Positions 26,172 through 34,834 are shown, counted from the first letter of the stretch. The stretch is DNA of 52,726 bases from Oscillospiraceae bacterium (GCA_017415775.1 JAFQFC010000047.1:1-52726), one strand, 5' to 3'. Numbers and translations: made by a program. The notes: generated by a model from the letters alone, not told the origin.

Positions 26172-26390
26172 TGAGTGAAGTTTTTGCTAACGCAAAAGTG
26201 AAGTTGCTCGCTTCGTTCACAGTGAAGTTTGGTCCTTAAGACCAAGTGAAGTCAAGTTTGCCCAGTTCGCCGTAGGCGAAACTTCACTGTCCGCAGGACA
26301 ACTTCACTATCGTAGATAACTTCACTTGCCCGAAAGGGCAAACTTAGTTGAGGCGCACTTCCTTACGGAGTGCGCCTCGACGGGTCGTCT
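26172..26390. repeat. Mini-hairpin array with GTGAAGT linkers
   Basis: The 390-bp convergent gap holds an array. The linker GTGAAGT recurs on the left half and ACTTCAC on the right half. They alternate with small perfect hairpins of different sequence: TTTTGC/GCAAAA, TTGGTC/GACCAA, TTCGCC/GGCGAA, GTCC/GGAC, ATC/GAT and TTGCCC/GGGCAA. The array ends with a GAGGCGCACTTCC-type stem at 26350-26380 and TTTTTT. No open frame of interest is seen. Confidence 0.75.
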
Positions 26391-26393
26391 TTT

Positions 26394-26975
26394 TTATACG
26401 TTCTTGAGGATATTTTCTGCAAATTTCGCCGTATTTTCTGCGATTTCTGCCGTCATAAATTCGGTGCCGTAGCCCATGTGCCGCTCGGCGTGGAGACCGA
26501 GATAGCGAAGCTGTGCGTGCTTGCACCAGCGGATGAGCCCCTCGTCGAAGAGGTCGGCGGCCTTCTCCGGCCGGTAGCCGCAGGTGGTGAGGGCGCACAG
26601 GGCCTTTCCCTCCATCAGGGACGGGCCTTTTTTTGCGCCGTAGAACTTGCACAAGGCGTAGACCAGCCGGTCCATGGCGGCCTTCAGGGGGGCGGTGCAG
26701 TACCACGAGTAGATGGGGCTGGCCAGCACGATGAGGTCGCTATGCAGGACGCTCTCAAAAATGGGGCCCATGTCATCATCGATGACGCAGTTGGGGGCGG
26801 TGTGGTCGACTTGGCAGCCCCGGCAGGCCCGACAGGGGGCGATGGCGAGGTCATAGAGGGAGAAGATTTCTGCCTCGTGCCCGGCGCTGCGCCATTGACG
26901 CAGGAAAATATCCACCAGTCGGGCGGTGTTGCTGTCCTTGCCCCGGGGCGAGGCGAATAATACGCAGGCTCGCAT
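26394..26975 (-). CDS. Flavodoxin-family / NADPH-dependent FMN reductase-like protein
   Basis: 193 aa from the ATG at 26975, with AAAGGAG about 8 nt upstream. FASPRGKDSNTARL (about 6-19) is the FMN phosphate loop, and ASPIYSWYCTAPLKAAMDR (about 83-101) is the second flavin motif. C-x2-C-x2-C (CRACRGC, about 47-53) resembles the compact cysteine motif of iron-sulfur flavoproteins, so it may also carry an Fe-S cluster (inference). Cytosolic electron transfer is expected. A conserved hairpin lies directly upstream in the leader. Confidence 0.82.
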   Translation of the reverse strand: MRACVLFASPRGKDSNTARLVDIFLRQWRSAGHEAEIFSLYDLAIAPCRACRGCQVDHTAPNCVIDDDMGPIFESVLHSDLIVLASPIYSWYCTAPLKAAMDRLVYALCKFYGAKKGPSLMEGKALCALTTCGYRPEKAADLFDEGLIRWCKHAQLRYLGLHAERHMGYGTEFMTAEIAENTAKFAENILKNV

Positions 26976-26996
26976 AGGCTCACTCCTTTCTTCCTT

Positions 26997-27021
26997 TCGT
27001 CGCAAACGGGGTTTGCGACGA
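26997..27021. promoter_or_regulatory. Leader hairpin TCGTCGCAAAC, copy 1
   Basis: TCGTCGCAAAC-ggg-GTTTGCGACGA, a perfect 11-bp stem immediately upstream of the flavodoxin ribosome site. The same stem and flanks, about 34 bases in all, recur at 45786-45810 upstream of an unrelated minus-strand gene. Read on the plus strand it is followed by GTTTTTGC. Confidence 0.6.
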
Positions 27022-27260
27022 GTTTTTGCAGAGCGCCGCGCGCACTCGCTTTGCTCGCACACTTGCGCTCTGAGAAGTGTTTTTTCTCCCGCACATGGAA
27101 AGCACCGAAGCGCCGCCGGTGGCGGATGAAGCGAGGTGCTTTCGAGGCAGCGCCCCGGTTGGCGGGCGTGTCAGCGCCCGGGAACCGGCTGGCGCAACGG
27201 TGGCCGGTAGAAAAAACGAATTGCACTTTTTTCGCCGCAGGCGGCGAACTCTGTGAGACG
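27022..27260 (+). repeat. Dispersed repeat carrying an inserted structured element
   Basis: Bases 27022-27097 and 27205-27255 together match the reverse complement of 37262-37398 (GAGAAGTGTTTTTTC, CCGCACATG, AAAAAACGAATT, GCGGCGAA). The 105-nt element at 27096-27200 interrupts the match between CACATG and CGGT. No gene is seen in 26976-27290. Confidence 0.75.
27096..27200 (+). other. Structured, apparently mobile 105-nt element, copy 1
   Basis: 99 of 105 bases are identical to 52372-52476. Predicted helices: GAAAGCACC 27098-27106 with GGTGCTTTC 27135-27143; CCGCC 27113-27117 with GGCGG 27121-27125; CCGGTT 27155-27160 with AACCGG 27183-27188; inner GGGCG with CGCCC; outer GCGCC with GGCGC. 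All six differences between copies fall in three pairs: A-T to G-C (27104/27137), C-G to T-A (27114/27124), G-C to A-T (27158/27185). No coding potential is evident. Could be a structured RNA or an IS200/IS605-type miniature element. Strand is assigned by convention. Confidence 0.8.
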
Positions 27261-27290
27261 TGGCGGATATGAATTACACTTTACGGTGCA

Positions 27291-28112
27291 TTATGCTTTC
27301 TCATACACGTGGATATCAAAGGCAATCTCGGTGGTCAGCGTGTCCAGCTGAGAAAGACGCTCGGCACCCGCCTTGGGGGTCTTCCAGTAGTAGGGGGTCA
27401 TCTGGAACAGGGCGTGGATGCGGTCCTGCCCCCGGACGGTGATGGTGTCCCGGACCTGGGCCACCTCCAGATAGCGCAAGCCCTCGTAGGGGGTCAGCTT
27501 CACCTCGTTGGGTCGGGGCTGGTCGTACAGCACTTCCTTCAGCTGCCACAGGTGACGCTCGGAAGGGACCACGTACAAAAACCGGCCGCCCGGCTTGAGA
27601 ACACGCAAAAACTCCTCCAGCGCCAGCGGGGAGAAGCAGTTGATGAGAAGGTCGATGCTTCCGTCGTGGACGGGCAGGTGATAGGAGGAGGCCACGGCGA
27701 ATTCGATGGATCTCTCCCGCTTGGCCGCCCGCTTGAGGATGAATTTGGAGATGTCGGTGCCGGCCATGCGGACAGACTTGCCTGCCTCACGCAGGGCGTG
27801 ATAGATGCCGGCGGTGTAGTAGCCCTCGCCGCAGCCGGTGTCGAGAACGGCGCAGTCCTGGCCCGTCAAATCCACGCTGAGGCGGCACAGGGCGTCACGC
27901 AGGGGAGCGTAGTAGCCCTCGTTTAAAAAGGCGGAGCGGGCGGCGGCCATGCCCTTGTCGTCGCCGGGCATTTTGGAGTTTTTCTGGTTCACCGGCAGCA
28001 GATGGGTGTGGCCCTCGGCAGCGATGTCGAAGCTGTGGCCCTTGGGGCAGCGGTAGGCCCGGTCGGTGCGCTGCAGAGGGGCGGCGCACAGGGGGCAGCG
28101 AAACAAACTCAT
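27291..28112 (-). CDS. RlmA-type 23S rRNA guanine-N1 methyltransferase family protein
   Basis: 273 aa. The N-terminal zinc ribbon uses C6, C9, C22 and H26 (FRCPLCAAPL ... RCPKGHSFD), characteristic of RlmA/RrmA proteins that methylate 23S rRNA near G745/G748. PVNQKNSKMPGDDKGMAAARSAFL follows in two blocks, and the SAM-binding motif I is LDTGCGEGYY near 90-99. The ATG at 28112 overlaps the MATE gene stop by 4 bp. Some relatives in Firmicutes confer macrolide resistance (TlrB-like); specificity cannot be decided here. Confidence 0.85.
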   Translation of the reverse strand: MSLFRCPLCAAPLQRTDRAYRCPKGHSFDIAAEGHTHLLPVNQKNSKMPGDDKGMAAARSAFLNEGYYAPLRDALCRLSVDLTGQDCAVLDTGCGEGYYTAGIYHALREAGKSVRMAGTDISKFILKRAAKRERSIEFAVASSYHLPVHDGSIDLLINCFSPLALEEFLRVLKPGGRFLYVVPSERHLWQLKEVLYDQPRPNEVKLTPYEGLRYLEVAQVRDTITVRGQDRIHALFQMTPYYWKTPKAGAERLSQLDTLTTEIAFDIHVYEKA

Positions 28113-29500
28113 AGATCCTCCTGACTGACGGTCACATCGTGGATCCACTTGCCGCCGGACACACGCCGGAGGCACAGCGGTACTTTCAGCAGGTTTTCGG
28201 CGTGGGTGGCAAAGGCGATGACGATGGGCGGGGCCTGCAGCACCAGCGCCACCAGCGCCGTCAGCGGGATGGCGAAAAGCCACTGGGGCGCCACGTCTAC
28301 CACCGTGGACCATGTCACGTCGCCGCCGGCCCGCAGCACGCCGGTAATGGCGCTGATGGAATAGGCGTGGATGGGGATGCAGGCGAAGCTGGCAATGGCC
28401 AGCGCCGTGGCGATGCGGGCGGACTCGTCAAAGAGCTTGAAGAGGGGGAAGATATAGGGCCGGAACACCGTGGGCAGCAGGAGAAGGGCCACGGCGCCGA
28501 TGGCGCTGCCCACCAGCACGGTGAACTGCAGCAGACAATGGCTCAGGCTCAGCACGTCCTCGTGGCTTCGGCCTTCGCCGATGGACTTGCCCACCATCAC
28601 CGCCGTGGCGGCGCCCAGACCGAAGCAGACCACCAGGAAGAGGCGGCCCAGATTGCCCATGACGGCGTTGGCGGCCAGCATTTCCACGCTGTTGTGGGTA
28701 TAGCCCAGGATCACGGTCATCATGGAGTTGCCGGCGCCCCAGATGACCTCGTTGACGAGGACCGGGGAGGCGTAGCGGATGAAGCGGCGCACCATGGCCA
28801 TGCCGGGCCGCAGGAAGCAGCGCAGGTCCAGCGGGATGGTCTTGCTGCGCAGGGCCGCCACGAGGCAGATGAGGAACTCCACAATGCGGGAGAGCAGCGT
28901 GGCGAGGGCCGCACCCTGAATGCCCAGAGCGGGACAGCCGCACTTGCCGAAAATGAGGAGATAGTTGAGCACGGTGTTCACCAGCGTAGAGGTGCCGAAC
29001 ACCTTCATGCCGAAGTTGGGGTTCTCCACGCTGCGCTGGGCGCTGACGTAGATGGAAGAGAGGATGTTGAACACATAGGAAAAGCCGATGATCTTCAGGT
29101 AGGGCGCACCCAGCACGCTCAGCTCATGCTCGTTGCTGAGAAGGTCCATCACCTGCACCGGGAAGAGGAAAAACACGATGGCCAGCACCAGCACCAGGCC
29201 CGTGCCGATGGCGGCAGCCACGCCGATGGCCCGGCTGATGTTTTGCAGATCCTTCTTGCCCCAGTACTGGCTGATAAGGATGCCAAGGCCGCTCTGCACG
29301 CCGAACACGATGCTCAAAAGGAGGAACACCGGCACGTTGGCGGTGGTGACGGCGGCCATCTGCGTGTTGCCCAGCTGACTGACCATGAAGGTGTCAATGA
29401 GGCCCAGGGAGAAGGTGATGAGATTTTGCAATACCATGGGCAGCGTCAGGCGCCACAGATAGCGGTAGAACGCCGGCCCACGCTTGAGATGATGGAACAT
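28109..29500 (-). CDS. MATE-family multidrug/Na+ antiporter
   Basis: 463 aa from the ATG at 29500, chosen because GAGG lies 6 nt upstream; the frame extends 32 codons further without a ribosome site. About twelve hydrophobic segments in two six-helix halves. LTLPMVLQNLITFSLGLIDTFMVSQLG near the start is the typical MATE N-terminal helix 1 signature (positions about 17-43, given here in part). Inner-membrane efflux of drugs or metabolites. Co-transcribed with and coupled to the RlmA-like gene. Confidence 0.88.
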   Translation of the reverse strand: MFHHLKRGPAFYRYLWRLTLPMVLQNLITFSLGLIDTFMVSQLGNTQMAAVTTANVPVFLLLSIVFGVQSGLGILISQYWGKKDLQNISRAIGVAAAIGTGLVLVLAIVFFLFPVQVMDLLSNEHELSVLGAPYLKIIGFSYVFNILSSIYVSAQRSVENPNFGMKVFGTSTLVNTVLNYLLIFGKCGCPALGIQGAALATLLSRIVEFLICLVAALRSKTIPLDLRCFLRPGMAMVRRFIRYASPVLVNEVIWGAGNSMMTVILGYTHNSVEMLAANAVMGNLGRLFLVVCFGLGAATAVMVGKSIGEGRSHEDVLSLSHCLLQFTVLVGSAIGAVALLLLPTVFRPYIFPLFKLFDESARIATALAIASFACIPIHAYSISAITGVLRAGGDVTWSTVVDVAPQWLFAIPLTALVALVLQAPPIVIAFATHAENLLKVPLCLRRVSGGKWIHDVTVSQEDL

Positions 29501-29559
29501 AAAATACCTCGTAATCATGCGCCCGGGGGGCGCATGGATAGTTATGAGAATCATAGCGA

Positions 29560-30025
29560 ATGGTGATCGTCTCTGCGAAGTTGAGGGCGTGTCCATTGCT
29601 CCGCAGGGTAACTTTTGTCAAGAGCGACAAAAGTTACCAAAAACGCCCTTTGAAACCAATGGTTTCAAAACTTCCTTTGCGCGGCTATACCTGTCCTATA
29701 TTGGTTCTGCGTACATCGCGAACTGAAATGCGGTAACTTCGGGGCAAAGACAGGAACTGACTCTGCGTCTAACCCGCTCAGCCGCTCACCTTTCTACGAC
29801 GGTAGAACTGTCTGCTCCTACATTTCAGAGCGGTGCGGCAGCGAAAAGAGGAGCTTAAGACAGTGCAACATTTAGGCTTGTCTTTGTCAGCAACTCTTGC
29901 AGGATAAAGGAGGTCAAGGAACCATCGGTTCCTTGCGGCGCTTCTTTGGTGACTTTCTTTCGCTGCTTGAAAGAAAGTCACTCGTCGAAGACAGGACAAG
30001 GTGGCAAGTTAGCAGGGACCTTAAC
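29560..30025 (-). repeat. Composite dispersed repeat, copy C (inverted)
   Basis: Most complete copy of the mosaic repeat, in reverse orientation to copies A and D. It includes a GGTAACTTTTGTC/GACAAAAGTTACC stem (29610-29640), TTTGAAACCA/TGGTTTCAAA (29650-29670), AAGGAACC/GGTTCCTT (29916-29936) and CTTTCTTT/AAAGAAAG (29952-29972). It fills the 530-bp gap between the MATE gene and the cysteine desulfurase. No gene seen. Confidence 0.8.
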
Positions 30026-30034
30026 GCCCGTTTT

Positions 30035-31168
30035 TTACAGCATGGCAAAGCGCTTTTCCTTGTGCTCCCGCAGCGCCTCATAGGCGGCGTCGATGTCCTC
30101 GGTCGTAGTCTCCGGGCCGAAGGACAGGCGGATCACGCCGGCGGCGGTGCGCTTGTCCAGGCCCAGGGCCGACACCACATGGCTGCTCTTGCCCTTGTGG
30201 CAGGCCGAGCCTGCGCTGATGCAGATGCCCTTGGCGCCCAGATCGGTGACGATGTTGGCGCTGGGATAGCCGGGCAGGGACAGGCTGAGGATGTGGGGCG
30301 CTTCGCCCCGGCCCACCTGCACCATGGTGGGGATGGTCAGCATTTTTTCAAGGCAATAGGCCTTCAATTCGGCCATTTTTGCCAGTTTTTCGGCATGATT
30401 TTCCATCCGCAGCTCCACCGCACGGGCGAAGCCGGCGATCTGGGCCGTGGCCTCGGTGCCGGAGCGAAGACCCAACTCCTGTCCGCCGCCGGGCAGCAGG
30501 GGTCGGGGATTGCGGAGGCTTTCGGCGATGTACAGGGCGCCGATGCCCTTGGGGCCGCCGATCTTGTGGGCGCTGAGGCTCATCATGTCCACGCCCCAAG
30601 CGACAGGGTCACAGGGCACCTTCAAAAAGCCCTGCACGGCGTCGCAGTGGAGGAGGGCCCGGCTCTTTTTCTGCCGCAGCAGTTGGGCGGTCTCCTGCAC
30701 CGGGAACACGCAGCCGGTCTCGTTATTCACCAGCATCATGCTCACAAGGACGGTGTCCTCCCGGAGGGCGGCCTCCACCTGCTCCACGGTGACGTGGCCG
30801 GTGCGGCCCGGCTTGAGGTAGGTGACCTCGTAGCCCTGCTGCTCCAGAAGCTTGCAGGGCTGGAGAATGGCGCTGTGCTCCACGGAGGTGGTGATGATGT
30901 GGCGGCCCACATGGCGGCCCTGCCACAGGGCGGCGTGGATGGCCCAGTTGTCGCTCTCCGTGCCGCAGGAGGTGAAGAAAAGCCGCTCCGGCTTGCAGCC
31001 AAGAGCCTTCGCCACCGTGGCACGGCAGCGGTCGGTCAGCTTTTTGGCCTCCTGTCCCAGAGGGTACTGGGCGGAGGGGTTGCCGAACTGGTTGGTAAGA
31101 ACGTCCATCATGGCCTGCGCCACTTCCGCAGGGACGGGCGTGGTGGCGGCGTGATCCAAATAGTGCAT
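30035..31168 (-). CDS. Cysteine desulfurase (NifS/IscS-like)
   Basis: 377 aa, class V aminotransferase fold with PLP. N-terminal YLDHAATTP, VEHSAIL, the PLP-lysine in SAHKIGGPKG, the GGGQELGLRSGTEA loop and the active cysteine in SAGSACHKGKSS. It mobilises sulfur from cysteine for Fe-S clusters or tRNA thiolation. The ATG at 31168 has AGAGG 8 nt upstream and is preferred over a GTG three codons earlier that overlaps the ribosome site. It is divergent from mtaB, another sulfur-using tRNA enzyme, which may be functionally linked (inference). Confidence 0.92.
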   Translation of the reverse strand: MHYLDHAATTPVPAEVAQAMMDVLTNQFGNPSAQYPLGQEAKKLTDRCRATVAKALGCKPERLFFTSCGTESDNWAIHAALWQGRHVGRHIITTSVEHSAILQPCKLLEQQGYEVTYLKPGRTGHVTVEQVEAALREDTVLVSMMLVNNETGCVFPVQETAQLLRQKKSRALLHCDAVQGFLKVPCDPVAWGVDMMSLSAHKIGGPKGIGALYIAESLRNPRPLLPGGGQELGLRSGTEATAQIAGFARAVELRMENHAEKLAKMAELKAYCLEKMLTIPTMVQVGRGEAPHILSLSLPGYPSANIVTDLGAKGICISAGSACHKGKSSHVVSALGLDKRTAAGVIRLSFGPETTTEDIDAAYEALREHKEKRFAML

Positions 31169-31301
31169 GACTTGCACCTCTTTCGTCGGTATTTTTCACA
31201 CCCCGGGGACTTGCCACGGCGGCGTGTATCATGTAAAATAAAGAAGAATCGTCAATCATTCATTATATGCAATTTCTGCCCAAAGTGCAAGGAGAATCCT
31301 C

Positions 31302-32600
31302 ATGCGAGTTGCCATTTATACCCTTGGCTGCAAGGTCAATCAATACGAAACGGCGGCCATGGAGCTGGAGCTGCAGCGCCGGGGCCATACGCTGGTGGAC
31401 TTCACCGGCGAGGCCGACGCCTACATCATCAATACCTGCTCCGTCACCGCCGTCAGCGATAAAAAATCCCGCCAGATGATCCGCCGTGCCAAAAAGACCA
31501 GCCCGCAGGCCGTGGTAGCCGCCTGCGGCTGCTATGTCCAGACCCACGCCGACGAGGCCCAGGGCCTTGGCATCGATCTCATTTCCGGCACGGGCCGGCG
31601 GATGGAGTTCCTGGACCTCCTGGAACAGGCCGTCAGCGCCGAAAAGTGCATCGTCCATGTGGACGAGGCACTGCGCCGCCGTGACTTTGAGGTGCTGCCC
31701 GCCGGCGGCATGGCCAGCCGCACCCGTGCCATGCTGAAGGTGGAGGACGGCTGCACCAATTTCTGCACCTACTGCATCATCCCCTACGCCCGTGGCCCCG
31801 TCCGCTCCGAGCCGAAGATCACCGCTGTGGAGCAGACCCGCAGCCTGCGCATGGCGGGCTATCGGGAGATCGTCATCACCGGCATCGAGATCTCCTCCTG
31901 GGGCAAGGACCTCAAGGACGGCAGCAGCCTCATCGACCTTTTGGAGGTGGTGTCTGCCGCTGCCGACACCATGCGTGTGCGCCTTGGCAGCCTGGAACCC
32001 CGGACCATCACCGAGGATTTCTGCCGCCGTGCAGCCGGGCTGGAGAACCTCTGCCCCCATTTCCACCTGTCCCTCCAGAGCGGCTGCGACAAGACCCTTG
32101 CCGCCATGCACCGCAAGTACGACACTGCCCGGTTCTACGAATCCGTGACGCTGCTTAGAAAGTTTTTCCCCGGCTGCGCCATCACCACCGACCTCATCAC
32201 CGGCTTCCCCGGAGAGACCGAGGAGGACTTCACCGAGACGCTGGCGTTCATCGAAAAGTGCGATTTTGCCGCCATGCATGTCTTCCCCTACTCCATCCGC
32301 CCCGGCACCCCGGCGGCCAAGATGGTGCAGGTGGACATGCCCATCCGGGAGGAGCGGGCCCACCGTGCCGCCCAGGTGGCGGCGAAGATGCACCGCAGCT
32401 ATCTGGACGGCTGCGTGGGCAAGACCTTCCCCGTGCTCTTTGAGCAGGCGAGGGGGGCGCTCTACACCGGCCACGCACCCAACTATATGCCTGTGGCGGT
32501 GACGGGCGGCGAGGAGCTGCACAATGCCGTCCGCAGCGTGACCATCACCCACACCGACGGCGAAACGCTGTACGGCGAAATCAAGGAGGAGACAGAATGA
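31302..32600 (+). CDS. mtaB: tRNA t6A37 methylthiotransferase
   Basis: 432 aa radical-SAM methylthiotransferase. The N-terminal UPF0004 domain begins with TLGCKVNQYET and NTCSVT, giving the auxiliary 4Fe-4S cysteines. The radical-SAM CxxxCxxC is in DGCTNFCTYCIIPYARG, and a C-terminal TRAM-like region starts near 370. Lacking extra domains and matching LGCKVN rather than GCQMN favours MtaB (ms2t6A37 synthesis) over MiaB. ATGA overlap with the next gene. A TAAAAT box near 31236 may be part of the promoter. Confidence 0.9.
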   Translation: MRVAIYTLGCKVNQYETAAMELELQRRGHTLVDFTGEADAYIINTCSVTAVSDKKSRQMIRRAKKTSPQAVVAACGCYVQTHADEAQGLGIDLISGTGRRMEFLDLLEQAVSAEKCIVHVDEALRRRDFEVLPAGGMASRTRAMLKVEDGCTNFCTYCIIPYARGPVRSEPKITAVEQTRSLRMAGYREIVITGIEISSWGKDLKDGSSLIDLLEVVSAAADTMRVRLGSLEPRTITEDFCRRAAGLENLCPHFHLSLQSGCDKTLAAMHRKYDTARFYESVTLLRKFFPGCAITTDLITGFPGETEEDFTETLAFIEKCDFAAMHVFPYSIRPGTPAAKMVQVDMPIREERAHRAAQVAAKMHRSYLDGCVGKTFPVLFEQARGALYTGHAPNYMPVAVTGGEELHNAVRSVTITHTDGETLYGEIKEETE

Positions 32601-33169
32601 ACCACTTTTTTGCCTATCTCAGCCGCATGCGGTTCATCAACCGCTGGGCGCTGATGCGCAACAGCTATACCGAGAACATCGCCGAGCACAGCCATCAGGT
32701 GGCGGTGCTGGCTCATGCCCTGGCGGTGATCCGCAACGAGTACTTCGGCGGGCGGGTAGACCCCGGCGCTGTGGCGGCGGCGGCCTTGTACCACGACGCC
32801 CCGGAGATCATGACCGGCGACCTGCCCACCCCCATCAAGTACTACAACCCCGCCATCCGGGACGCCTACAAGCAGGTGGAGCAGGTGGCCTCCGAGAAGC
32901 TGCTGGGCATGCTGCCGGCGAAGCTGCGCACCGCCTACAGCGAGCTGCTGCAGCCTGTGGACGAGGAGATCGAGCTGCTGGTGAAGGCGGCGGACAAGCT
33001 GTCGGCCTGGATCAAGTGCATCGAGGAGATGAAGGCCGGCAACCCGGAGTTCCGCTCTGCCGCCATCCAGACCGAGCGGGCGCTGGACGCTTATCACCTG
33101 CCGGAGGTGGAGTTCTTCAAGGAACATTTTATGGACAGCTTCAAGCTGACTTTGGACGAAATGGAGTAA
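32597..33169 (+). CDS. YfbR-like 5'-deoxynucleotidase (HD domain)
   Basis: 190 aa. HD-domain metal residues are visible in NIAEHSHQVA (about 29-38) and YHDAPEIMTGDLPTP (about 66-80), with AADKLSAWIKC further on. This matches the YfbR family, which dephosphorylates deoxynucleoside monophosphates. Overlaps mtaB by 4 bp (ATGA) and is followed after 12 bases by the ACT protein, so it belongs to a plus-strand operon running to 35323. Confidence 0.88.
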   Translation: MNHFFAYLSRMRFINRWALMRNSYTENIAEHSHQVAVLAHALAVIRNEYFGGRVDPGAVAAAALYHDAPEIMTGDLPTPIKYYNPAIRDAYKQVEQVASEKLLGMLPAKLRTAYSELLQPVDEEIELLVKAADKLSAWIKCIEEMKAGNPEFRSAAIQTERALDAYHLPEVEFFKEHFMDSFKLTLDEME

Positions 33170-33181
33170 GGAGAGAACATT

Positions 33182-33451
33182 ATGAAAGCAATCGTGACCG
33201 TGGTCGGCAAAGACCAGGTGGGCATCATCGCCGGTGTGTGCAACACGCTGGCAGACGAAAATATCAACGTGCTGGACATCAGCCAGACCATCATGCAGGG
33301 CTACTTCACCATGATGATGGTGGTGGACCTGAGCGCCTGCGCCACCCCCTTCGATCGGCTCAGCGCCAAGCTGAGCGCCTTCGGCGAGGGCCGTGGCCTT
33401 TCCGTCCGCATCCAGCGGGAGGACATCTTCGACGCCATGCACAAGATCTGA
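33182..33451 (+). CDS. ACT-domain protein (UPF0237 type)
   Basis: 89 aa single ACT domain. It begins KAIVTVVGKDQVGIIAGVCNTLAD, with the ligand-loop glycine in DQVGI, and shows ISQTIMQGYFTMMMVVDLS. The pair of a free-standing ACT protein followed by a UPF0210 protein is a common bacterial arrangement, probably an amino-acid sensor acting with its neighbour. GGAGAG lies 8 nt upstream. Confidence 0.9.
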   Translation: MKAIVTVVGKDQVGIIAGVCNTLADENINVLDISQTIMQGYFTMMMVVDLSACATPFDRLSAKLSAFGEGRGLSVRIQREDIFDAMHKI

Positions 33452-33462
33452 GGTGACGGGCC

Positions 33463-34821
33463 ATGCGTGACATTTCCAACATCATGGATACCCTGCGGAT
33501 GATCGACCAGCAGCATCTGGACATCCGCACCATCACCATGGGTATCTCCCTTCTCGACTGCGTCAGCGAGGATCCGAGACGCTGCTGCGATAAGATCTAC
33601 GACAAGATCTGCCGCCGTGCCGCCAATCTGGTCCGCACCGGCGAGAACATCGAATCGGAGTTCGGCATCCCCATCGTCAATAAGCGCATCTCCGTCACCC
33701 CCATGGCGCTGGTGGCGGGCAGCTGCGACACGAAAAACTACGTTCCCTTCGCTCTGGCCATGGACCGTGCTGCCAAGGACTGCGGCGTGAACTTCATCGG
33801 CGGCTACTCCGCCCTGGTGCAGAAGGGCATGGCCCGGGGCGACGAGTATCTCCTGCAGTCCATCCCCGAGGCGCTGGCCAGCACCCAGATCGTCTGCTCC
33901 AGCGTCAACGTGGGTTCCACCCGTGCCGGTATCAACATGGACGCCGTAGCCCGTATGGGCCGCATCATCAAGGAGACGGCCCACCTGACCCGTGACACCG
34001 ACGGCCTTGGCTGCGCCAAGCTGGTGGTGTTCTGCAACGCTGTGGAGGATAACCCCTTCATGGCCGGCGCCTTCCACGGCGTGGGCGAGGCCGACAGCGT
34101 CATCAACGTGGGCGTGTCCGGCCCCGGCGTGGTGTACCACGCCTTGCAGCAGTGCAAGGGCCAGAGCTTCGATGTGGTGGCCGAGACGGTGAAGAAGACC
34201 GCCTTCCAGATCACCCGCATGGGCCAGATGGTGGCCTCCGAGGCTTCCCGCCGTCTCGATACCCCCTTCGGCATCGTGGACCTGTCTCTCGCTCCCACCC
34301 CGGCGGTGGGCGACAGCGTGGCCCGCATCTTGGAGGAGATGGGTCTGGAGGTCTGCGGCACCCACGGTACCACCGCCGCCCTCGCCCTCCTCAACGACGC
34401 CGTGAAGAAGGGCGGCGTCATGGCCTCGGGCCATGTGGGCGGCCTCAGCGGCGCCTTTATCCCCGTCAGCGAGGACGAGGGCATGATCGCCGCAGCTCTG
34501 GACGGCACTTTGACCATCGACAAGCTGGAAGCCATGACCTGCGTTTGCTCCGTGGGCCTGGATATGATCGCCGTCCCCGGCGATACCTCTGCCGAGACCA
34601 TCAGCGCCATCATCGCCGACGAGGCGGCCATCGGTATGGTCAACTCCAAGACCACCGCCGTGCGCATCATCCCCGTGGAGGGCAAGACGGTGGGCGACAT
34701 GGTGGAGATGGGCGGCCTGCTGGGCAGCGCCCCCGTCATGCCGGTCCACGGCGCATCCTCTGCCGACTTTATCGCCCGTGGCGGACGGATCCCCGCCCCG
34801 CTGCAGAGCTTGAAGAATTAA
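33463..34821 (+). CDS. UPF0210 (PFL family, DUF711) protein
   Basis: 452 aa, full family length. Typical stretches are [66 protein letters not shown] and [16 protein letters not shown]. It is glycyl-radical-enzyme-like in fold according to family descriptions, but the biochemical role is not established. Immediately downstream of the ACT protein (11-base gap). Confidence 0.9.
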   Translation: MRDISNIMDTLRMIDQQHLDIRTITMGISLLDCVSEDPRRCCDKIYDKICRRAANLVRTGENIESEFGIPIVNKRISVTPMALVAGSCDTKNYVPFALAMDRAAKDCGVNFIGGYSALVQKGMARGDEYLLQSIPEALASTQIVCSSVNVGSTRAGINMDAVARMGRIIKETAHLTRDTDGLGCAKLVVFCNAVEDNPFMAGAFHGVGEADSVINVGVSGPGVVYHALQQCKGQSFDVVAETVKKTAFQITRMGQMVASEASRRLDTPFGIVDLSLAPTPAVGDSVARILEEMGLEVCGTHGTTAALALLNDAVKKGGVMASGHVGGLSGAFIPVSEDEGMIAAALDGTLTIDKLEAMTCVCSVGLDMIAVPGDTSAETISAIIADEAAIGMVNSKTTAVRIIPVEGKTVGDMVEMGGLLGSAPVMPVHGASSADFIARGGRIPAPLQSLKN

Positions 34822-34834
34822 AGGAGACACTCCC

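Noticed and set aside
27096..27200. tRNA or group II intron fragment
   Set aside because: No cloverleaf with anticodon and CCA-proximal stem, and no domain V signature, was found in the 105-nt element.
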